Below are positions 53,749 to 63,562 of a stretch of DNA of 64,000 nt, piece after piece (the first letter of the stretch is position 1; each line of letters starts with the position of its first letter). The notes beneath the pieces are model-generated. The model had not been told where the DNA came from. It saw only the letters and a program-made list of their open reading frames with translations, and did no database searches. Position numbers and translations under genes: made by a program. This DNA comes from Methylocystis sp. SC2 (GTDB lineage: Bacteria > Pseudomonadota > Alphaproteobacteria > Rhizobiales > Beijerinckiaceae), in NCBI RefSeq assembly GCF_000304315.1, contig NC_018485.1:3318501-3382500 (forward strand), written 5' to 3'.

Positions 53749-54156
53749 ATGTCCTATATCGTTCGCTTCTTCACCTGGTGGAACCGCGCCACGCTCAGCA
53801 CCGGCCTGTGGACGCTGCTGTACGGCGAGCGCGTCGGCGAAGACGAATTCGGCAACGTCTATTACCGTCGGCGCGGCGGCAAGATCGATGCGGCGCTGGG
53901 GTTTGAACGGCGCTGGGTGATCTACAAGGGCTATTGCGAAGGCTCGGCGACGCCGCCCGGCTGGTACGGCTGGCTGCATCACACGGTGGATACGCCGCCG
54001 ACCGACGAGACCTATCGGCCGCGTTCCTGGGAGCTTCCGCACCAGGCCAATTTGACCGGAACGCCGCAGGCCTATCGGCCGCCGGGCTCTCAGCTCGCGC
54101 TGGGCGAGCGGCCGCCCGCCGGCGGCGACTACGCCCCCTGGCGGCCTGAAGGCTGA
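53749..54156 (+). CDS. NADH dehydrogenase accessory subunit NDUFA12-like
   Basis: This 135-residue protein is a supernumerary subunit of alphaproteobacterial complex I (B17.2 in mitochondria) found on the matrix/cytoplasmic arm. The segments FFTWWNRATL, GERVGEDEFGNVYYR, RRWVIYKGY and PPGWYGWLHHT are hallmarks. The ATG at 53749 has GAGGA upstream. The gene starts the usual alphaproteobacterial run NDUFA12-DUF2155-aat-accC. Confidence 0.92.
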   Translation: MSYIVRFFTWWNRATLSTGLWTLLYGERVGEDEFGNVYYRRRGGKIDAALGFERRWVIYKGYCEGSATPPGWYGWLHHTVDTPPTDETYRPRSWELPHQANLTGTPQAYRPPGSQLALGERPPAGGDYAPWRPEG

Positions 54157-54243
54157 GCGGCGCTCTTCCTTGGAAAGGCCTTTCTTGCCTGCTTTCGTCC
54201 CCGGCTTGTTTTCGAGGCTGGCGGAGAATCCTGCGGTGATCGG

Positions 54244-55005
54244 ATGAAGTTGCCCTTATCCCTGACGCCAGCGGCGGTCGGCGCGTGGGCTTTTTTTGCC
54301 GTCGCCGCGTCCGCCGAGCCGATCCGGCATCCGACCGCGATCTTCGCCGGCCTCGACAAGACCACTGGCCGAATCATCAATTTCGACGTCGCGATCGACG
54401 AAACCGTGCAGTTCGGCGCCCTTCAGGTGACGCCGCGCGTGTGCAATACGCGACCGCAGACCGAAACGCCGCAGACGACGAGCTTCGTCGAAGTGGACGA
54501 ACTCATCCTCAAGCCGGAACATCGGGGCGACCCCAAGCCCGAATCCGTGAAGGTCGAGGCCAAACAGGAGGCGAAGCGCATCTTCTCGGGCTGGATGTTC
54601 GCTGCAAGTCCCGGTCTCCACGGGGTCGAGCATCCGGTCTATGACGTCTGGCTGGTCGACTGCAAAGGCGGCAAGGAAACGGTTGCGCCGCCCGCCGAAG
54701 CGGCCGCGCCGGCGGCTCCGCCCGCCGCCGAGGCCGAGGCGACCGCCGCCCCCGAAGGCGCCAGCGGCAAGAAGCGCCGCTCGCGCAGAGTCGAGCCGAC
54801 GGCGCCGCCGCCGATGGAAAATCAGCCCATCGGTCCCGCCGATCAGGCGGCCCCGGCGCCCGTCGAGCCCGACGTGGGTCCTGCGCCAGCGGAAGATCCT
54901 GCCGCCTCGCCCACGGGCGGGCGCAAGAAGAAGCGGCGGCGCGCCGAACAGCCCGGTCCCGCTGCGGCGCCGCCGCCAGCGAACAATCCGCTTTTCCCCT
55001 TCTAA
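54244..55005 (+). CDS. DUF2155 domain-containing exported protein
   Basis: This 253-residue protein has a signal peptide ending ASA-EP, then the DUF2155 core (AIFAGLDKTTGRI, a disulfide-type Cys in RVCNTRP, IFSGWMFAASPGLHGVEHPVYDVWLVDC). A long Ala/Pro-rich, lysine-containing tail from about residue 145 includes two SGKKRRSRR/GGRKKKRRR basic stretches. The family always sits next to the NDUFA12 gene in alphaproteobacteria, suggesting a link to respiration or the envelope, but its role is unknown. Confidence 0.85.
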   Translation: MKLPLSLTPAAVGAWAFFAVAASAEPIRHPTAIFAGLDKTTGRIINFDVAIDETVQFGALQVTPRVCNTRPQTETPQTTSFVEVDELILKPEHRGDPKPESVKVEAKQEAKRIFSGWMFAASPGLHGVEHPVYDVWLVDCKGGKETVAPPAEAAAPAAPPAAEAEATAAPEGASGKKRRSRRVEPTAPPPMENQPIGPADQAAPAPVEPDVGPAPAEDPAASPTGGRKKKRRRAEQPGPAAAPPPANNPLFPF

Positions 55006-55114
55006 AGCGCCTCCCGATCGCATGGAATCATGTGACCGGTAAGGAATCGCTCAAAATCAAAACGTTGGAGCAGGTTCTCATCGGAAAAGTCTGTCAACTT
55101 TTTCGGCGCCTGCG

Positions 55115-55783
55115 CTAATCGGCAAGCGCGGCCAGCGCCTGAACGCCCCTCACGGGCGCGTTTTTGGGCCAGACGTAGAAGTTGGCCTTTTCAGGGAGCG
55201 CCCGTTCGAGCGTGCGATGATATTCCTCGCGCGAAACCTCGATTGCGCCGAGCGAGGCGAGATGCGGCGTAATGAATTGCGTGTCGAGCAGCTGGAAGCC
55301 GCCCGCCCGTAGCCGTCCGATCAGGTGGACAAGCGCGACCTTTGAGGCGTCGCGCTCCAGATGGAACATGCTCTCGCCGAAAAAGGCGCTTCCGAGAGCG
55401 ACGCCGTAGAGCCCGCCGACGAGGCGCCCGTCAATGCGGCATTCGACCGTATGGGCGAAGCCAATATCGAACAACTCGCGATAAAGCCGATGGATTTCGG
55501 CGTTGATCCAGGTCCGCTCACGTCGAAACGCCGGAGCGGCGCAAGCGTCGATCACCGCGTCAAAATCGCGATCGACGACGACCTCGAAACGATCGGACCT
55601 CACGGTCTTGGCCAGGGAGCGCGACACGACGAAGTCGTCGAGGGGAAAGATCGCGCGCCGCTCGGGATCGACCCAATAGAGCTGATCGTCGTCGGCGCTC
55701 TCGGCCATCGGGAAAAGCCCGATGGAATAGGCGCGGAGCAGAAGATGCGGGGTGATCGCATAGGGGGCGTTGAGGCGCGACAT
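55115..55783 (-). CDS. aat: Leucyl/phenylalanyl-tRNA--protein transferase
   Basis: Aat adds Leu or Phe from charged tRNA to N-terminal Lys or Arg of proteins, marking them for ClpSAP degradation. The start at 55783 gives 222 residues; a GTG at 55819 would add 12. The core is [74 protein letters not shown]. All family landmarks are intact. It lies upstream of an MliC-like gene divergent in no direction: both are on the minus strand. Confidence 0.95.
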   Translation of the reverse strand: MSRLNAPYAITPHLLLRAYSIGLFPMAESADDDQLYWVDPERRAIFPLDDFVVSRSLAKTVRSDRFEVVVDRDFDAVIDACAAPAFRRERTWINAEIHRLYRELFDIGFAHTVECRIDGRLVGGLYGVALGSAFFGESMFHLERDASKVALVHLIGRLRAGGFQLLDTQFITPHLASLGAIEVSREEYHRTLERALPEKANFYVWPKNAPVRGVQALAALAD

Positions 55784-55853
55784 CTCTTCAAGGATAGCGG
55801 CGCGAGAACGCCGCGCCACCCTCGGGCGGCGAGTTTCTTGAAAGAAAGTTGAA

Positions 55854-56174
55854 TTAATTGCGCGTCGTGCAGTCGAGCTTCGCGCCGCGCCACTCGACCA
55901 TGGCGTCGTCGCCCTTGTTCCAGAATTCGATATCCTTGGCGACGTAGCGCGCGCCGCTCGCGGCCATCGCCTGTTTGGCGATCACGGTCTCGCCTTTAAA
56001 GACAAGTTTGGCGCGATTGGCGTTCGCGCCAAGGAAAGTGACCGTCAGAGCGGCGTTGGGATCGTCCGAACATGTGAAGACGAAGGGACCGCGCACGGCG
56101 GCTTTTGCGTGGGCGGAGGCGAGCGGCGCAGCCGCCGCCAGAACCGCTGCGACGATGACCAAGGATCGGTTCAT
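55854..56174 (-). CDS. MliC-like exported protein (C-type lysozyme inhibitor family)
   Basis: This 106-residue protein has a signal peptide ending SAHA-KA and one small domain with two cysteines (FTCSDDP and the final LDCTTRN). The pattern of Cys, [28 protein letters not shown] resembles MliC/PliC lysozyme inhibitors, whose SGxxY motif blocks the lysozyme active site; here the corresponding stretch is ASGARY. A periplasmic lysozyme inhibitor is a fair guess. It sits between aat and accC, where other genomes have none. Confidence 0.65.
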   Translation of the reverse strand: MNRSLVIVAAVLAAAAPLASAHAKAAVRGPFVFTCSDDPNAALTVTFLGANANRAKLVFKGETVIAKQAMAASGARYVAKDIEFWNKGDDAMVEWRGAKLDCTTRN

Positions 56175-56194
56175 CTTCTTCCTGTCCCTCGCTT

Positions 56195-57553
56195 CTAAAA
56201 ATCAGGTTCGATGCCGCCCGTCGCTAAAAAATGCTCCAACCAATGAATGTCGTAAATGCCGTTTTGAACGTCGGCGTTGCGCACCAGCGTGCGAAACAGC
56301 GGAAGCGTCGTATCGATGCCGTCGACGATGAATTCGTCCAGCGCGCGCCGCAGCCGCATCAGCGCTTCCGTTCGGTTGCGCCCGTGAACGATCAGCTTTC
56401 CGATGAGCGAGTCGTAGTTGGAGGGGATCGTATAGCCCTGATAGACCGCTGAATCGACGCGAACCCCGACGCCGCCGGGCGGGTGGTAATAAGCGATGCG
56501 CCCGGGCGAGGGCCTGAAGCTCGCGGGGTGCTCGGCGTTTACGCGGCATTCGATGGCGTGGCCGTAGAACCACATGTCTTCCTGTCGCAGGGACAGCGGC
56601 GAGCCCGCGGCGACCCGGATCTGTTCGCAGACGAGATCGACGCCGGTGATCGCCTCCGTCACCGGATGCTCGACCTGAATGCGCGTATTCATCTCGATGA
56701 AATAGAATTCGCCGTTCTCGTAGAGAAACTCGATCGTGCCGGCGCCGGCGTATTGCATGTCCCGCATCGCGCGCGAGCAGATCTCGCCGATCTCCATGCG
56801 CTGGGCGTCGTTGAGCGCGGGCGAGGGGCTTTCCTCCCAGATCTTCTGGTGTCGGCGCTGGAGCGAACAGTCGCGCTCGCCGAGGTGAACCGCCTGGCCC
56901 TTTCCGTCGCCGAAAATCTGAAATTCGATATGACGCGGCTTTTCGAGAAATTTCTCGATATAGACCGTATCGTCGCCGAACGCGGCCTTTGCTTCGGTGC
57001 GCGCGGTGGCGATCGCGATGGGAAGATCATGCGCGTCGCGCGCGACCTTCATGCCGCGGCCGCCGCCGCCGGACGCCGCCTTCACCAGAACCGGAAAGCC
57101 GATCCGCTCGGCGATCTTCAGCCCTTCCTTTTCGCTCAGGATCGGCCCGTCGGAGCCTGGCACGCAGGGAATGCCGAGCTTTTTTGCCGTGGCCTTGGCT
57201 TCGATCTTGTCGCCCATCAGGCGGATGTGCTCGGATTTCGGTCCGATAAAGGTGATGTTATGCTCTTCGAGAATCTCGGCGAAGCGCGCATTCTCCGAAA
57301 GGAAACCGTAGCCCGGATGCACCGCGTCCGCGCCGGTGATTTCGCAGGCGGAGAGCAGGGCGGGAATATTGAGATAGGAATCGCGGGCGGGCGCCGGCCC
57401 GATGCAGACGGACTCGTCGGCGAGCTTGACATGCATGGCGTCGGCGTCGGCGGTCGAATGCACGGCGACTGTCGCGACGCCTAATTCCTTGGCCGCGCGC
57501 AGGATGCGCAGCGCGATTTCGCCGCGGTTGGCGATAAGGATTTTGTCGAACAT
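56195..57553 (-). CDS. accC: Acetyl-CoA carboxylase biotin carboxylase subunit
   Basis: This subunit carboxylates biotin on AccB using ATP and bicarbonate, starting fatty acid synthesis. It has 452 residues. The ATP-grasp motifs [15 protein letters not shown] and the catalytic segment [14 protein letters not shown] are intact, and [17 protein letters not shown] begins the protein as in all AccC. It starts 13 bases after accB; the two are co-transcribed with aroQ. Confidence 0.97.
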   Translation of the reverse strand: MFDKILIANRGEIALRILRAAKELGVATVAVHSTADADAMHVKLADESVCIGPAPARDSYLNIPALLSACEITGADAVHPGYGFLSENARFAEILEEHNITFIGPKSEHIRLMGDKIEAKATAKKLGIPCVPGSDGPILSEKEGLKIAERIGFPVLVKAASGGGGRGMKVARDAHDLPIAIATARTEAKAAFGDDTVYIEKFLEKPRHIEFQIFGDGKGQAVHLGERDCSLQRRHQKIWEESPSPALNDAQRMEIGEICSRAMRDMQYAGAGTIEFLYENGEFYFIEMNTRIQVEHPVTEAITGVDLVCEQIRVAAGSPLSLRQEDMWFYGHAIECRVNAEHPASFRPSPGRIAYYHPPGGVGVRVDSAVYQGYTIPSNYDSLIGKLIVHGRNRTEALMRLRRALDEFIVDGIDTTLPLFRTLVRNADVQNGIYDIHWLEHFLATGGIEPDF

Positions 57554-57566
57554 CTCTTGCCGCCGC

Positions 57567-58091
57567 CTACTCGATTACGAGGAGAGGTTCGCCGTATTCC
57601 ACTGGCTGGCCGTCCTCGACCAGTATGGCCGTCACAACGCCGGATTTGGTGGCGACGATGTCGTTGAAGGTTTTCATCGCTTCGATCAGCAAGAGCTTGT
57701 CGCCGAGCGAAACGCGCGCGCCGATCTCGACGAAGGGCTTTGCGTCGGGGTTCGGCCGAAGATAAGCCGTGCCGACCATGGGCGACTTCACCGCGTCCAG
57801 GTATTCGGGGGGCTCCGTGACCGGAGCAGGGGACGCGGCCGGCTTCGCCGTCGGCGGCGGCGGGGGCTGGACCGACGGCGCGGCGCCGACGCTCGCGATC
57901 GCTCCGGCAGGCGCGCGCGCCGCGCGGATACGCAAATCGCCCTTCTCCACCTCAAATTCGGTCAAATTGCTGTTTGCGACGAGTTCCGCGATCGTGCGCA
58001 GCAGATCCGCGTCGATGGCGGGCGCGGGCGCGGCGACCGGCGCCGGCTTGCGGGAGGAAGCGGTGCGAGGCGGTTGAGCTTTGCGCGCCAT
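57567..58091 (-). CDS. accB: Biotin carboxyl carrier protein of acetyl-CoA carboxylase
   Basis: This 174-residue protein carries biotin on Lys140 in EAMKTF at the C-terminal biotinyl domain (about 98-174). An N-terminal domain (about 25-58) is joined by an Ala/Pro-rich linker with a run of Pro at 76-80. It shuttles carboxybiotin between AccC and the AccAD transferase. aroQ lies 7 bases upstream. Confidence 0.96.
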   Translation of the reverse strand: MARKAQPPRTASSRKPAPVAAPAPAIDADLLRTIAELVANSNLTEFEVEKGDLRIRAARAPAGAIASVGAAPSVQPPPPPTAKPAASPAPVTEPPEYLDAVKSPMVGTAYLRPNPDAKPFVEIGARVSLGDKLLLIEAMKTFNDIVATKSGVVTAILVEDGQPVEYGEPLLVIE

Positions 58092-58098
58092 AAGTGTC

Positions 58099-58542
58099 TC
58101 AGCTCTTTCTCAGTTCGTTTTCAAAGACAGCGTCAAGGGCGAGAAGGTATGAGAGCGGGCCGAATCCCGCGATCACGCCGCGCGCCGCGGGCGAGATGAA
58201 GGAATGGCTCCGAAAGCTTTCGCGTGCGTGCACATTGGACAGATGCACTTCAATGACGACAGCCTCCGCGCCCTTGATCGCGTCATAGAGCGCGATGGAT
58301 GTGTGCGTCAGCGCGCCGGCGTTCAAAATGACCGGCGCGCCCGCGCCGCCGGCTTCCTGGATCCAGTCGACGAGATCGCCCTCGTGGTTGGACTGCCGGA
58401 AAACCAGCGATACGCCGCGTTCGGCGCAACGCTTCTCCAGCGTCGCGCGGATATCGTCGAGCGACGCTGTTCCGTATATCGCGGGCTCCCGCTTGCCGAG
58501 AAGATTGAGATTGGGACCGTTAAGCACGTGGACGGCTGACAT
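58099..58542 (-). CDS. aroQ: Type II 3-dehydroquinate dehydratase
   Basis: This enzyme removes water from 3-dehydroquinate in the shikimate pathway. It has 147 residues. [17 protein letters not shown] near residues 8-24 carries the catalytic Tyr23 and Arg18; [14 protein letters not shown] and [17 protein letters not shown] follow, then EVHLSN with the catalytic His. It is the first gene of aroQ-accB-accC, an arrangement also common elsewhere. Confidence 0.96.
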   Translation of the reverse strand: MSAVHVLNGPNLNLLGKREPAIYGTASLDDIRATLEKRCAERGVSLVFRQSNHEGDLVDWIQEAGGAGAPVILNAGALTHTSIALYDAIKGAEAVVIEVHLSNVHARESFRSHSFISPAARGVIAGFGPLSYLLALDAVFENELRKS

Positions 58543-58634
58543 AGCGCTTCCGAAAACGTTCCCCGAAAAATCTCAAAGGCGGCAGGCCGCCTGTCTTAGC
58601 CTTGTTGTCGCCGCAAAGAAAGCCCGTCGCCGCC

Positions 58635-59396
58635 CTAGCAGGCGGTCTTGCCGCATTTGCGCATGTTTTCGATCTTGGCTTTCAGTTGCGCGTAGGGCAC
58701 GCCGCCGATGATCGCCTCTTTGCCGATGACCCAGGCGGGCGTTCCATCGAACCGCAGCTCATCGGCCAGCGTGGCGACTTCCTTCAGCGCGGCCTTTGTC
58801 TCCGCGCTCGACATGTCCTTCTCGAGACGGGGCATATCGGCGCCGACCTCCTTCGCCGCCGCCAGCGCCTGCTGCTTGCCGATGTGGCCGCGAGTCGAGA
58901 GCAGCTTGCGATGGAAATCCCAGAACTTCTGGCTGTCGAGCTGCATGCGCGCAGCGGTCGCGACCTGCGCCGCCTCGACGGAGTCGGGCCCCAGAATCGG
59001 GAAATCCTTGAGCACCACCCGCAGCTTGGGATCCGCCTCGATCAACTTGCCGACCGAAGCCATCGCCTGCTTGCAGTAGCCGCAGTTATAGTCGAAGAAT
59101 TCGACGAGCGTGACGTCGCCGCCAGGATTGCCCACGACGGCCTGGTTGGGCGAATTCAGGATTTTGTCGCCGTGCTGGCCGACGGCTTTTTCCCGCGTGG
59201 CGGCCTCGGCGACCTTTTCGCGCTTTCCAAGCTCGTCAATTGCTTCCCGGACCACTTCCGGGTTCGCAAGGAGATAGTCGTGCACGACCTTCTCGATCTC
59301 GACCTTCTGCTTGCCCGAAAGCTCCTCGGCGAAGAGCGGCGTCGCCGCGCCGAGAGCGAGACATGCGCCGGCGGCGAGCGAGATAAAAAAGCTCAT
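58635..59396 (-). CDS. DsbA-family thiol:disulfide oxidoreductase
   Basis: This 253-residue periplasmic protein has a signal peptide ending LFA-EE, an N-terminal helical extension (about 30-75) as in Com1/ScsC-type proteins, and the thioredoxin domain with CGYC at residues 105-108. A cis-proline segment GTPAWVIG follows. The protein also ends in an unpaired pair MRKCGKTAC. It probably forms or isomerises disulfides in exported proteins. AGGAG lies 6 bases before the ATG at 59396. It sits downstream of lptD, whose maturation needs disulfides in some bacteria. Confidence 0.9.
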   Translation of the reverse strand: MSFFISLAAGACLALGAATPLFAEELSGKQKVEIEKVVHDYLLANPEVVREAIDELGKREKVAEAATREKAVGQHGDKILNSPNQAVVGNPGGDVTLVEFFDYNCGYCKQAMASVGKLIEADPKLRVVLKDFPILGPDSVEAAQVATAARMQLDSQKFWDFHRKLLSTRGHIGKQQALAAAKEVGADMPRLEKDMSSAETKAALKEVATLADELRFDGTPAWVIGKEAIIGGVPYAQLKAKIENMRKCGKTAC

Positions 59397-59512
59397 TGCA
59401 TTCTCCTTTGCGCGACAGCGCATTCGTGTCGATCCCTTCGTCGCGGCGCTTTTAGCACAGGGGGCGGCGGCCGTCCTCCTGACGCAAGGTTGGCGCATTT
59501 CACGCGAATGGC

Positions 59513-62086
59513 TTAGCGCGACTGGTTGGTCCGAACGCCGTCGTTCACCAGCACCGAACCGACGCCGTAGTTGAATTTCGCTTCGCCCAGGGTGCGCAGC
59601 TGGAGCGTGACCATTACCGTCTGGCTGCGGGCCGGCAGGCCTGTGTAGGACTGCGGCTGATAGATCTGCGAATAATTGACCGACAGCGTCGTGCATTCGT
59701 CCTGATAGCCGATGCCGCCGCCGAGCGTTGCGACCGAGAACAGGGGCGCCGAGCCGACGAGATTTGAGCCGGTAAGCGTCGTCGCATAAAAGACGGACGT
59801 CGGATTGGTGAGAGAGTTGTAGAGATAGCGGCTCATATCGAAGGTGACGGTGCCGGTCAGGAAATAGTTTTTGGTGATGTCGTATTTTCCGGACGCGGAG
59901 AGTCCCTGGCGACGCACGTCAAAGCCGATCGCCGGCTGTGAAGCGTAATTCGCGTATTGGAGCTGGAGCGAGATCGGATCCAGATTCATTGTCGCGAACA
60001 CGTCGACTCGCCGCGCGCGCAAGCTCCCCTTGTCGAAGCGGCCCTTGGCGGCGAGGCTGAGAACGGACGAGGGCGCAAACGCGAAGCGCCCGACGATGTC
60101 CGACGCGCGCGAGTCGAGGCCGGAATCGAGGCCGACATTCGCGGCGTCAGCCTGCGCGTAGGAGTTGGCGCCGGCGATCTGGCGCGACTGGCCGATCATC
60201 GCGTTGATGAAGCCGCCATTGGACAGCGACAGGGTGGCCTGGCCGCCATAGTTGAGGCGCGTGCCCGTCTCGAACCGGTCATAGCCGGAGAATTTGCTCC
60301 ATTCGAACAGCGTCGAATCGTCGAAGACGAGGCTTTGCGCGTCCATGTTCACCAGCGACGGAATCGACGTCTGATTGGGGCGCGCGACGACTTGGGCGAT
60401 CGGTTCGAAGACGATGTCGCCGATAAAGCTTCTGGCAAGGATCGGGTAGCGCCATTCGGCGCCGAAGCCCGGGAGCGCCTGGCCGCGGAAGCGGTTGTCG
60501 GCGCCGTTGAAGAACTGGCCCTGCGCGGCGTTGGGGATCGGCGACAGGCTTTGGTTATAGATCGGGAACAAGCCTTGCCGGTCGTAATCGAGATAGCTTC
60601 CGACGAAACGCGCGAACGCGAACGGGGTCCACACGCCGCCGACCGGGTCGATGATTTTACGCTTCCAGGCGCCGCTGATCGTCGCGTGCTGGTAATCGCC
60701 GCCGACGCCGCGCAACAGACAGCCGCTCTGCGCCGGGTCGCTCGCCCGCGCGTAGATCTGGCAAACGTTGTACAGGCTATAGATGCGGTCGAGCGTGCGC
60801 GGCTGTATGGACTCGAAGTTCGCGACGTTGGCGGACGTGCTCGTCACATTGGCGTCGAGTTCAACCTGTCCGCCAACGCCCGCCGTCGCTGCAGGATCAA
60901 TGTCGAAGACGCGATTATAGTCGATCACCGGATGGACGACGGGCTGCTGCGCCTGCACGTCATTGGGCGACAGCAGCTGGAAATAATATCCGCGCATGTC
61001 GAAATAGCTGCGCGGTCCTTGGCCGGTCAGATAGATCGTCGACGACGCTTCGCGGAAGAAATAGTTCTGCAGGAGATAGTTGTATTGCTGGTAGTCCTGC
61101 AGGAAGTAGCGATCGGACAGCGCCGTGATGTCCCAGCCGGCGCGCCAACGGTCGTTGAGCCAGAATTCGCCAAAAGACTGGATGGCGCCGCGCCATTGCT
61201 TGCCGCCGGCGCCGAAGGGGGCTTGCGCAAAGGCGCTCGTGTCTCCCACATGCGTGCCCTGACCGCGGATCGTATAGCCGCCATTGTCAAAGCGCTGACG
61301 GAATTCGGCCGTGACGAACGGACCCTGCCGGGAAAAATAAATCGGCGTTACGGTCAGGTCGTAATCCGGCGCGATCGCCCAGAAGTAAGGCACGCCCACG
61401 CCGGCGCCGAGCTGCTGGCGATAAATGAAAACCGGCGACAGAAAACCGGACTTGCGCTTCACCGAAGGGTCCGCCGACGACCAGAACGGCACATAGGCGA
61501 CCGGCACGCCAAGAAGTTCGAAGGAGGCATCCTCGTAATAGATCATCTTCTCGACGTTGTCGTGAATGATCCGTTTGGCGCGAACCGACCACGTGCGCGG
61601 CTTTGCGGGATCGTCTCGACAGGCCTCGCAGGCGGTGTAGGTGCCCATTTCGAAGGTCGTCGTCTCGCCGGCCCGCTCGGCGCGCGGCGAGGTGAAATGC
61701 GTGTTGTTGACGGAGTCGACCTGCAGGCTGTCGATGAACCCGTTCTTGAAATCATCCGTGAAGTCGAAACGCTCGGCCCTGGCGATCGAGCCGTCGGTTT
61801 CGGTCAGCGTGGCGTGGCCCTCGGCGAAGACGCGCGACGTGTTGCGGTCATAGGTGACGCGGTCGGCTTCGAGCAGCCGGCCCTTGTAATAGATCTGGAC
61901 GGCCCCGCGCGCCGTGACGGTGTTGCTTTTCTCGTCGTAGACGAGCTCCTTGGCCTCGACGACCATGCGCGCTTCGGCGCCCGCGGCCGGCGGCGCGGCG
62001 GCGGCGTGCGTGGCGAAAGCCGCTTCGGCGAGCGCGAGCGCGGCCGCAAGGATGGATAGGCGCCGGGAGGAGCTGGTGAGCGCCAT
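59513..62086 (-). CDS. lptD: LPS assembly outer-membrane protein LptD
   Basis: LptD with LptE inserts lipopolysaccharide into the outer leaflet. The start at 62086 gives 857 residues. A signal peptide ends near HAAA-AP; an N-terminal OstA/beta-jellyroll domain (about 35-180, KELVYDEKSNTVTARG) is followed by a large C-terminal barrel. The start overlaps the lptG stop by one base (TGATG), so they are translationally coupled. The cysteine pairs of E. coli LptD are only partly matched (TACEACRDD, then VCQIYA and SGCLL). Confidence 0.94.
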   Translation of the reverse strand: MALTSSSRRLSILAAALALAEAAFATHAAAAPPAAGAEARMVVEAKELVYDEKSNTVTARGAVQIYYKGRLLEADRVTYDRNTSRVFAEGHATLTETDGSIARAERFDFTDDFKNGFIDSLQVDSVNNTHFTSPRAERAGETTTFEMGTYTACEACRDDPAKPRTWSVRAKRIIHDNVEKMIYYEDASFELLGVPVAYVPFWSSADPSVKRKSGFLSPVFIYRQQLGAGVGVPYFWAIAPDYDLTVTPIYFSRQGPFVTAEFRQRFDNGGYTIRGQGTHVGDTSAFAQAPFGAGGKQWRGAIQSFGEFWLNDRWRAGWDITALSDRYFLQDYQQYNYLLQNYFFREASSTIYLTGQGPRSYFDMRGYYFQLLSPNDVQAQQPVVHPVIDYNRVFDIDPAATAGVGGQVELDANVTSTSANVANFESIQPRTLDRIYSLYNVCQIYARASDPAQSGCLLRGVGGDYQHATISGAWKRKIIDPVGGVWTPFAFARFVGSYLDYDRQGLFPIYNQSLSPIPNAAQGQFFNGADNRFRGQALPGFGAEWRYPILARSFIGDIVFEPIAQVVARPNQTSIPSLVNMDAQSLVFDDSTLFEWSKFSGYDRFETGTRLNYGGQATLSLSNGGFINAMIGQSRQIAGANSYAQADAANVGLDSGLDSRASDIVGRFAFAPSSVLSLAAKGRFDKGSLRARRVDVFATMNLDPISLQLQYANYASQPAIGFDVRRQGLSASGKYDITKNYFLTGTVTFDMSRYLYNSLTNPTSVFYATTLTGSNLVGSAPLFSVATLGGGIGYQDECTTLSVNYSQIYQPQSYTGLPARSQTVMVTLQLRTLGEAKFNYGVGSVLVNDGVRTNQSR

Positions 62087-63171
62087 CAGCCGTCCTCCGA
62101 ATAGAGCAAAATCACCGTGCCCAACATGCTCCCGACAAGCGCAGGCGACCATGCGGCCACTACAGGGCTGATCATGCCTGCGCCGCCGAGATCCGAGAGG
62201 ACTTTAGTAACGATGTAAAGCACGAAGCCTGCGGCCACGCCACCCGAAAGGGTTTTTGCGACCCCGCCAAATCGAAAGAATCTTAATGAAAAGGAAGCGG
62301 CGACGAGAACCATCGCGACAAGCAGCAGCGGTCGCGCAAGAAGCGTCTGAAACTGCAGTCGATAGCCGGTCGCGTCGAGACCCGCTTCGGCCGTGCGCGC
62401 CGTCATTTCCGGCAGCGACCAGAAGGGCGTGCCCTGTGGCGGCGTCGTCGCCGCCGCCACCTGCTCGGGCGTCAGGTCGGTGGCCAGCATGTACGAACCG
62501 ACGTTGCGCGCCGGCTCTCCGGGCAGGCTGACCTGCGCGTTTTCGAGCACCCAGACTCCCGGCTCGAGTCGCGCGCGATGCGCTTCGACCCGCTCCAGAA
62601 AGCCGCCGCGCGCCGCGTAAATGTTGACGCTGACCCCCGCGAGCTCCGAGCCGCCGTTCGAGGAGTTCATGGCGTGCATGATGGCGAGGCCGTCCACGCC
62701 GTGCTGGCGCAGCCAGACGCCATGGTCGATGCGCAAACTGCCGGGCACGCCGAAAAGATCCCACTCCATTTGTTCTGAGCGCTGTTTCATCGAAGCCGAG
62801 AGCGGGTTGTAGATCGCCACGGACACGACCCCGATGAGCAGGGCGGTGAGCGCCGGCGGCGCGATGAACTGCCAAACCGACATGCCGGCGGCGCGGGCGA
62901 CGATCAATTCAAGCTTCCTGGTGAGGTCGACGAAGGTCGCCATCGATCCGAAGAGAACGGCGAAGGGCAAGATCATCTCGGCGGCCGCCGGCACCCGCAT
63001 CGCCGTCATCAGCGCGACGGTCGCGGCCCCGGCCTGCGGATTGTCGCTGGCGCGCCGCAGCATCTCGACGAAGACCACGACGAACATCAAGCAGAAGATC
63101 GTAAAGAAGATCGCCAGGATCGTGCGCATGAACCGCAGCGCGAAATAGCGCGTGATCGTCGCCCCGATCAT
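62086..63171 (-). CDS. lptG: LPS export ABC transporter permease LptG
   Basis: This 361-residue inner-membrane protein is half of the LptFG permease that pulls LPS out of the membrane for the LptCA bridge. It begins ITRYFALRFMRTILAIF and has three N-terminal spans, a periplasmic jellyroll domain (about 130-265) and three C-terminal spans. It fits the LptG side (short loop RKLELIVARAAGMSVWQF). An lptF gene would normally precede it but none is present here; pepA is divergent instead. Confidence 0.92.
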   Translation of the reverse strand: MIGATITRYFALRFMRTILAIFFTIFCLMFVVVFVEMLRRASDNPQAGAATVALMTAMRVPAAAEMILPFAVLFGSMATFVDLTRKLELIVARAAGMSVWQFIAPPALTALLIGVVSVAIYNPLSASMKQRSEQMEWDLFGVPGSLRIDHGVWLRQHGVDGLAIMHAMNSSNGGSELAGVSVNIYAARGGFLERVEAHRARLEPGVWVLENAQVSLPGEPARNVGSYMLATDLTPEQVAAATTPPQGTPFWSLPEMTARTAEAGLDATGYRLQFQTLLARPLLLVAMVLVAASFSLRFFRFGGVAKTLSGGVAAGFVLYIVTKVLSDLGGAGMISPVVAAWSPALVGSMLGTVILLYSEDG

Positions 63172-63562
63172 GGCTGCGGCTTTCCTCCTTCGTGCTTTGG
63201 CGCGCCGCCCCGAACGCGGAACGTTAAGGCTCAGTTAACGATCGCTAGACGCTGGCGTCTTGGCGCGCAAGCGTGTCATGGCCCCGGCGAGCCGTTCCAA
63301 GACATTCAATTCGCGAGCGTTGCTTTTGCGCCACGCCGGATTTCTGCGGAACGATCGCGGCGATTCCGCGGCGGGACGGGAATCTGGAATGGTTCAAAAA
63401 ATGCACGGAGGCGCGATTGACCGCCGACGCCCGCCGGAAGATATTACGGGCCGCTCCCGTCAAATCGCGCGCCTGGCGCGCCGCCGGCGCTAACTTTCTC
63501 AAAAAACCGACGCATTTGCGCCGGAACGGCTTCCGCTTCGGCGGAGCAGGCAAGAGGCCCTG
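63172..63562. other. lptG-pepA divergent spacer
   Basis: This 391-base stretch must hold the promoters of lptG and pepA. It contains CGTTAA (63222-63227) facing TTAACG (63235-63240), a short inverted repeat near the lptG start. A 96-codon ORF at 63273-63563 looks like chance. No lptF remnant was recognised. Confidence 0.5.

Noticed and set aside
59957..62059. 700-codon plus-strand ORF across lptD
   Set aside because: Antisense shadow of lptD with no signal peptide or domain.
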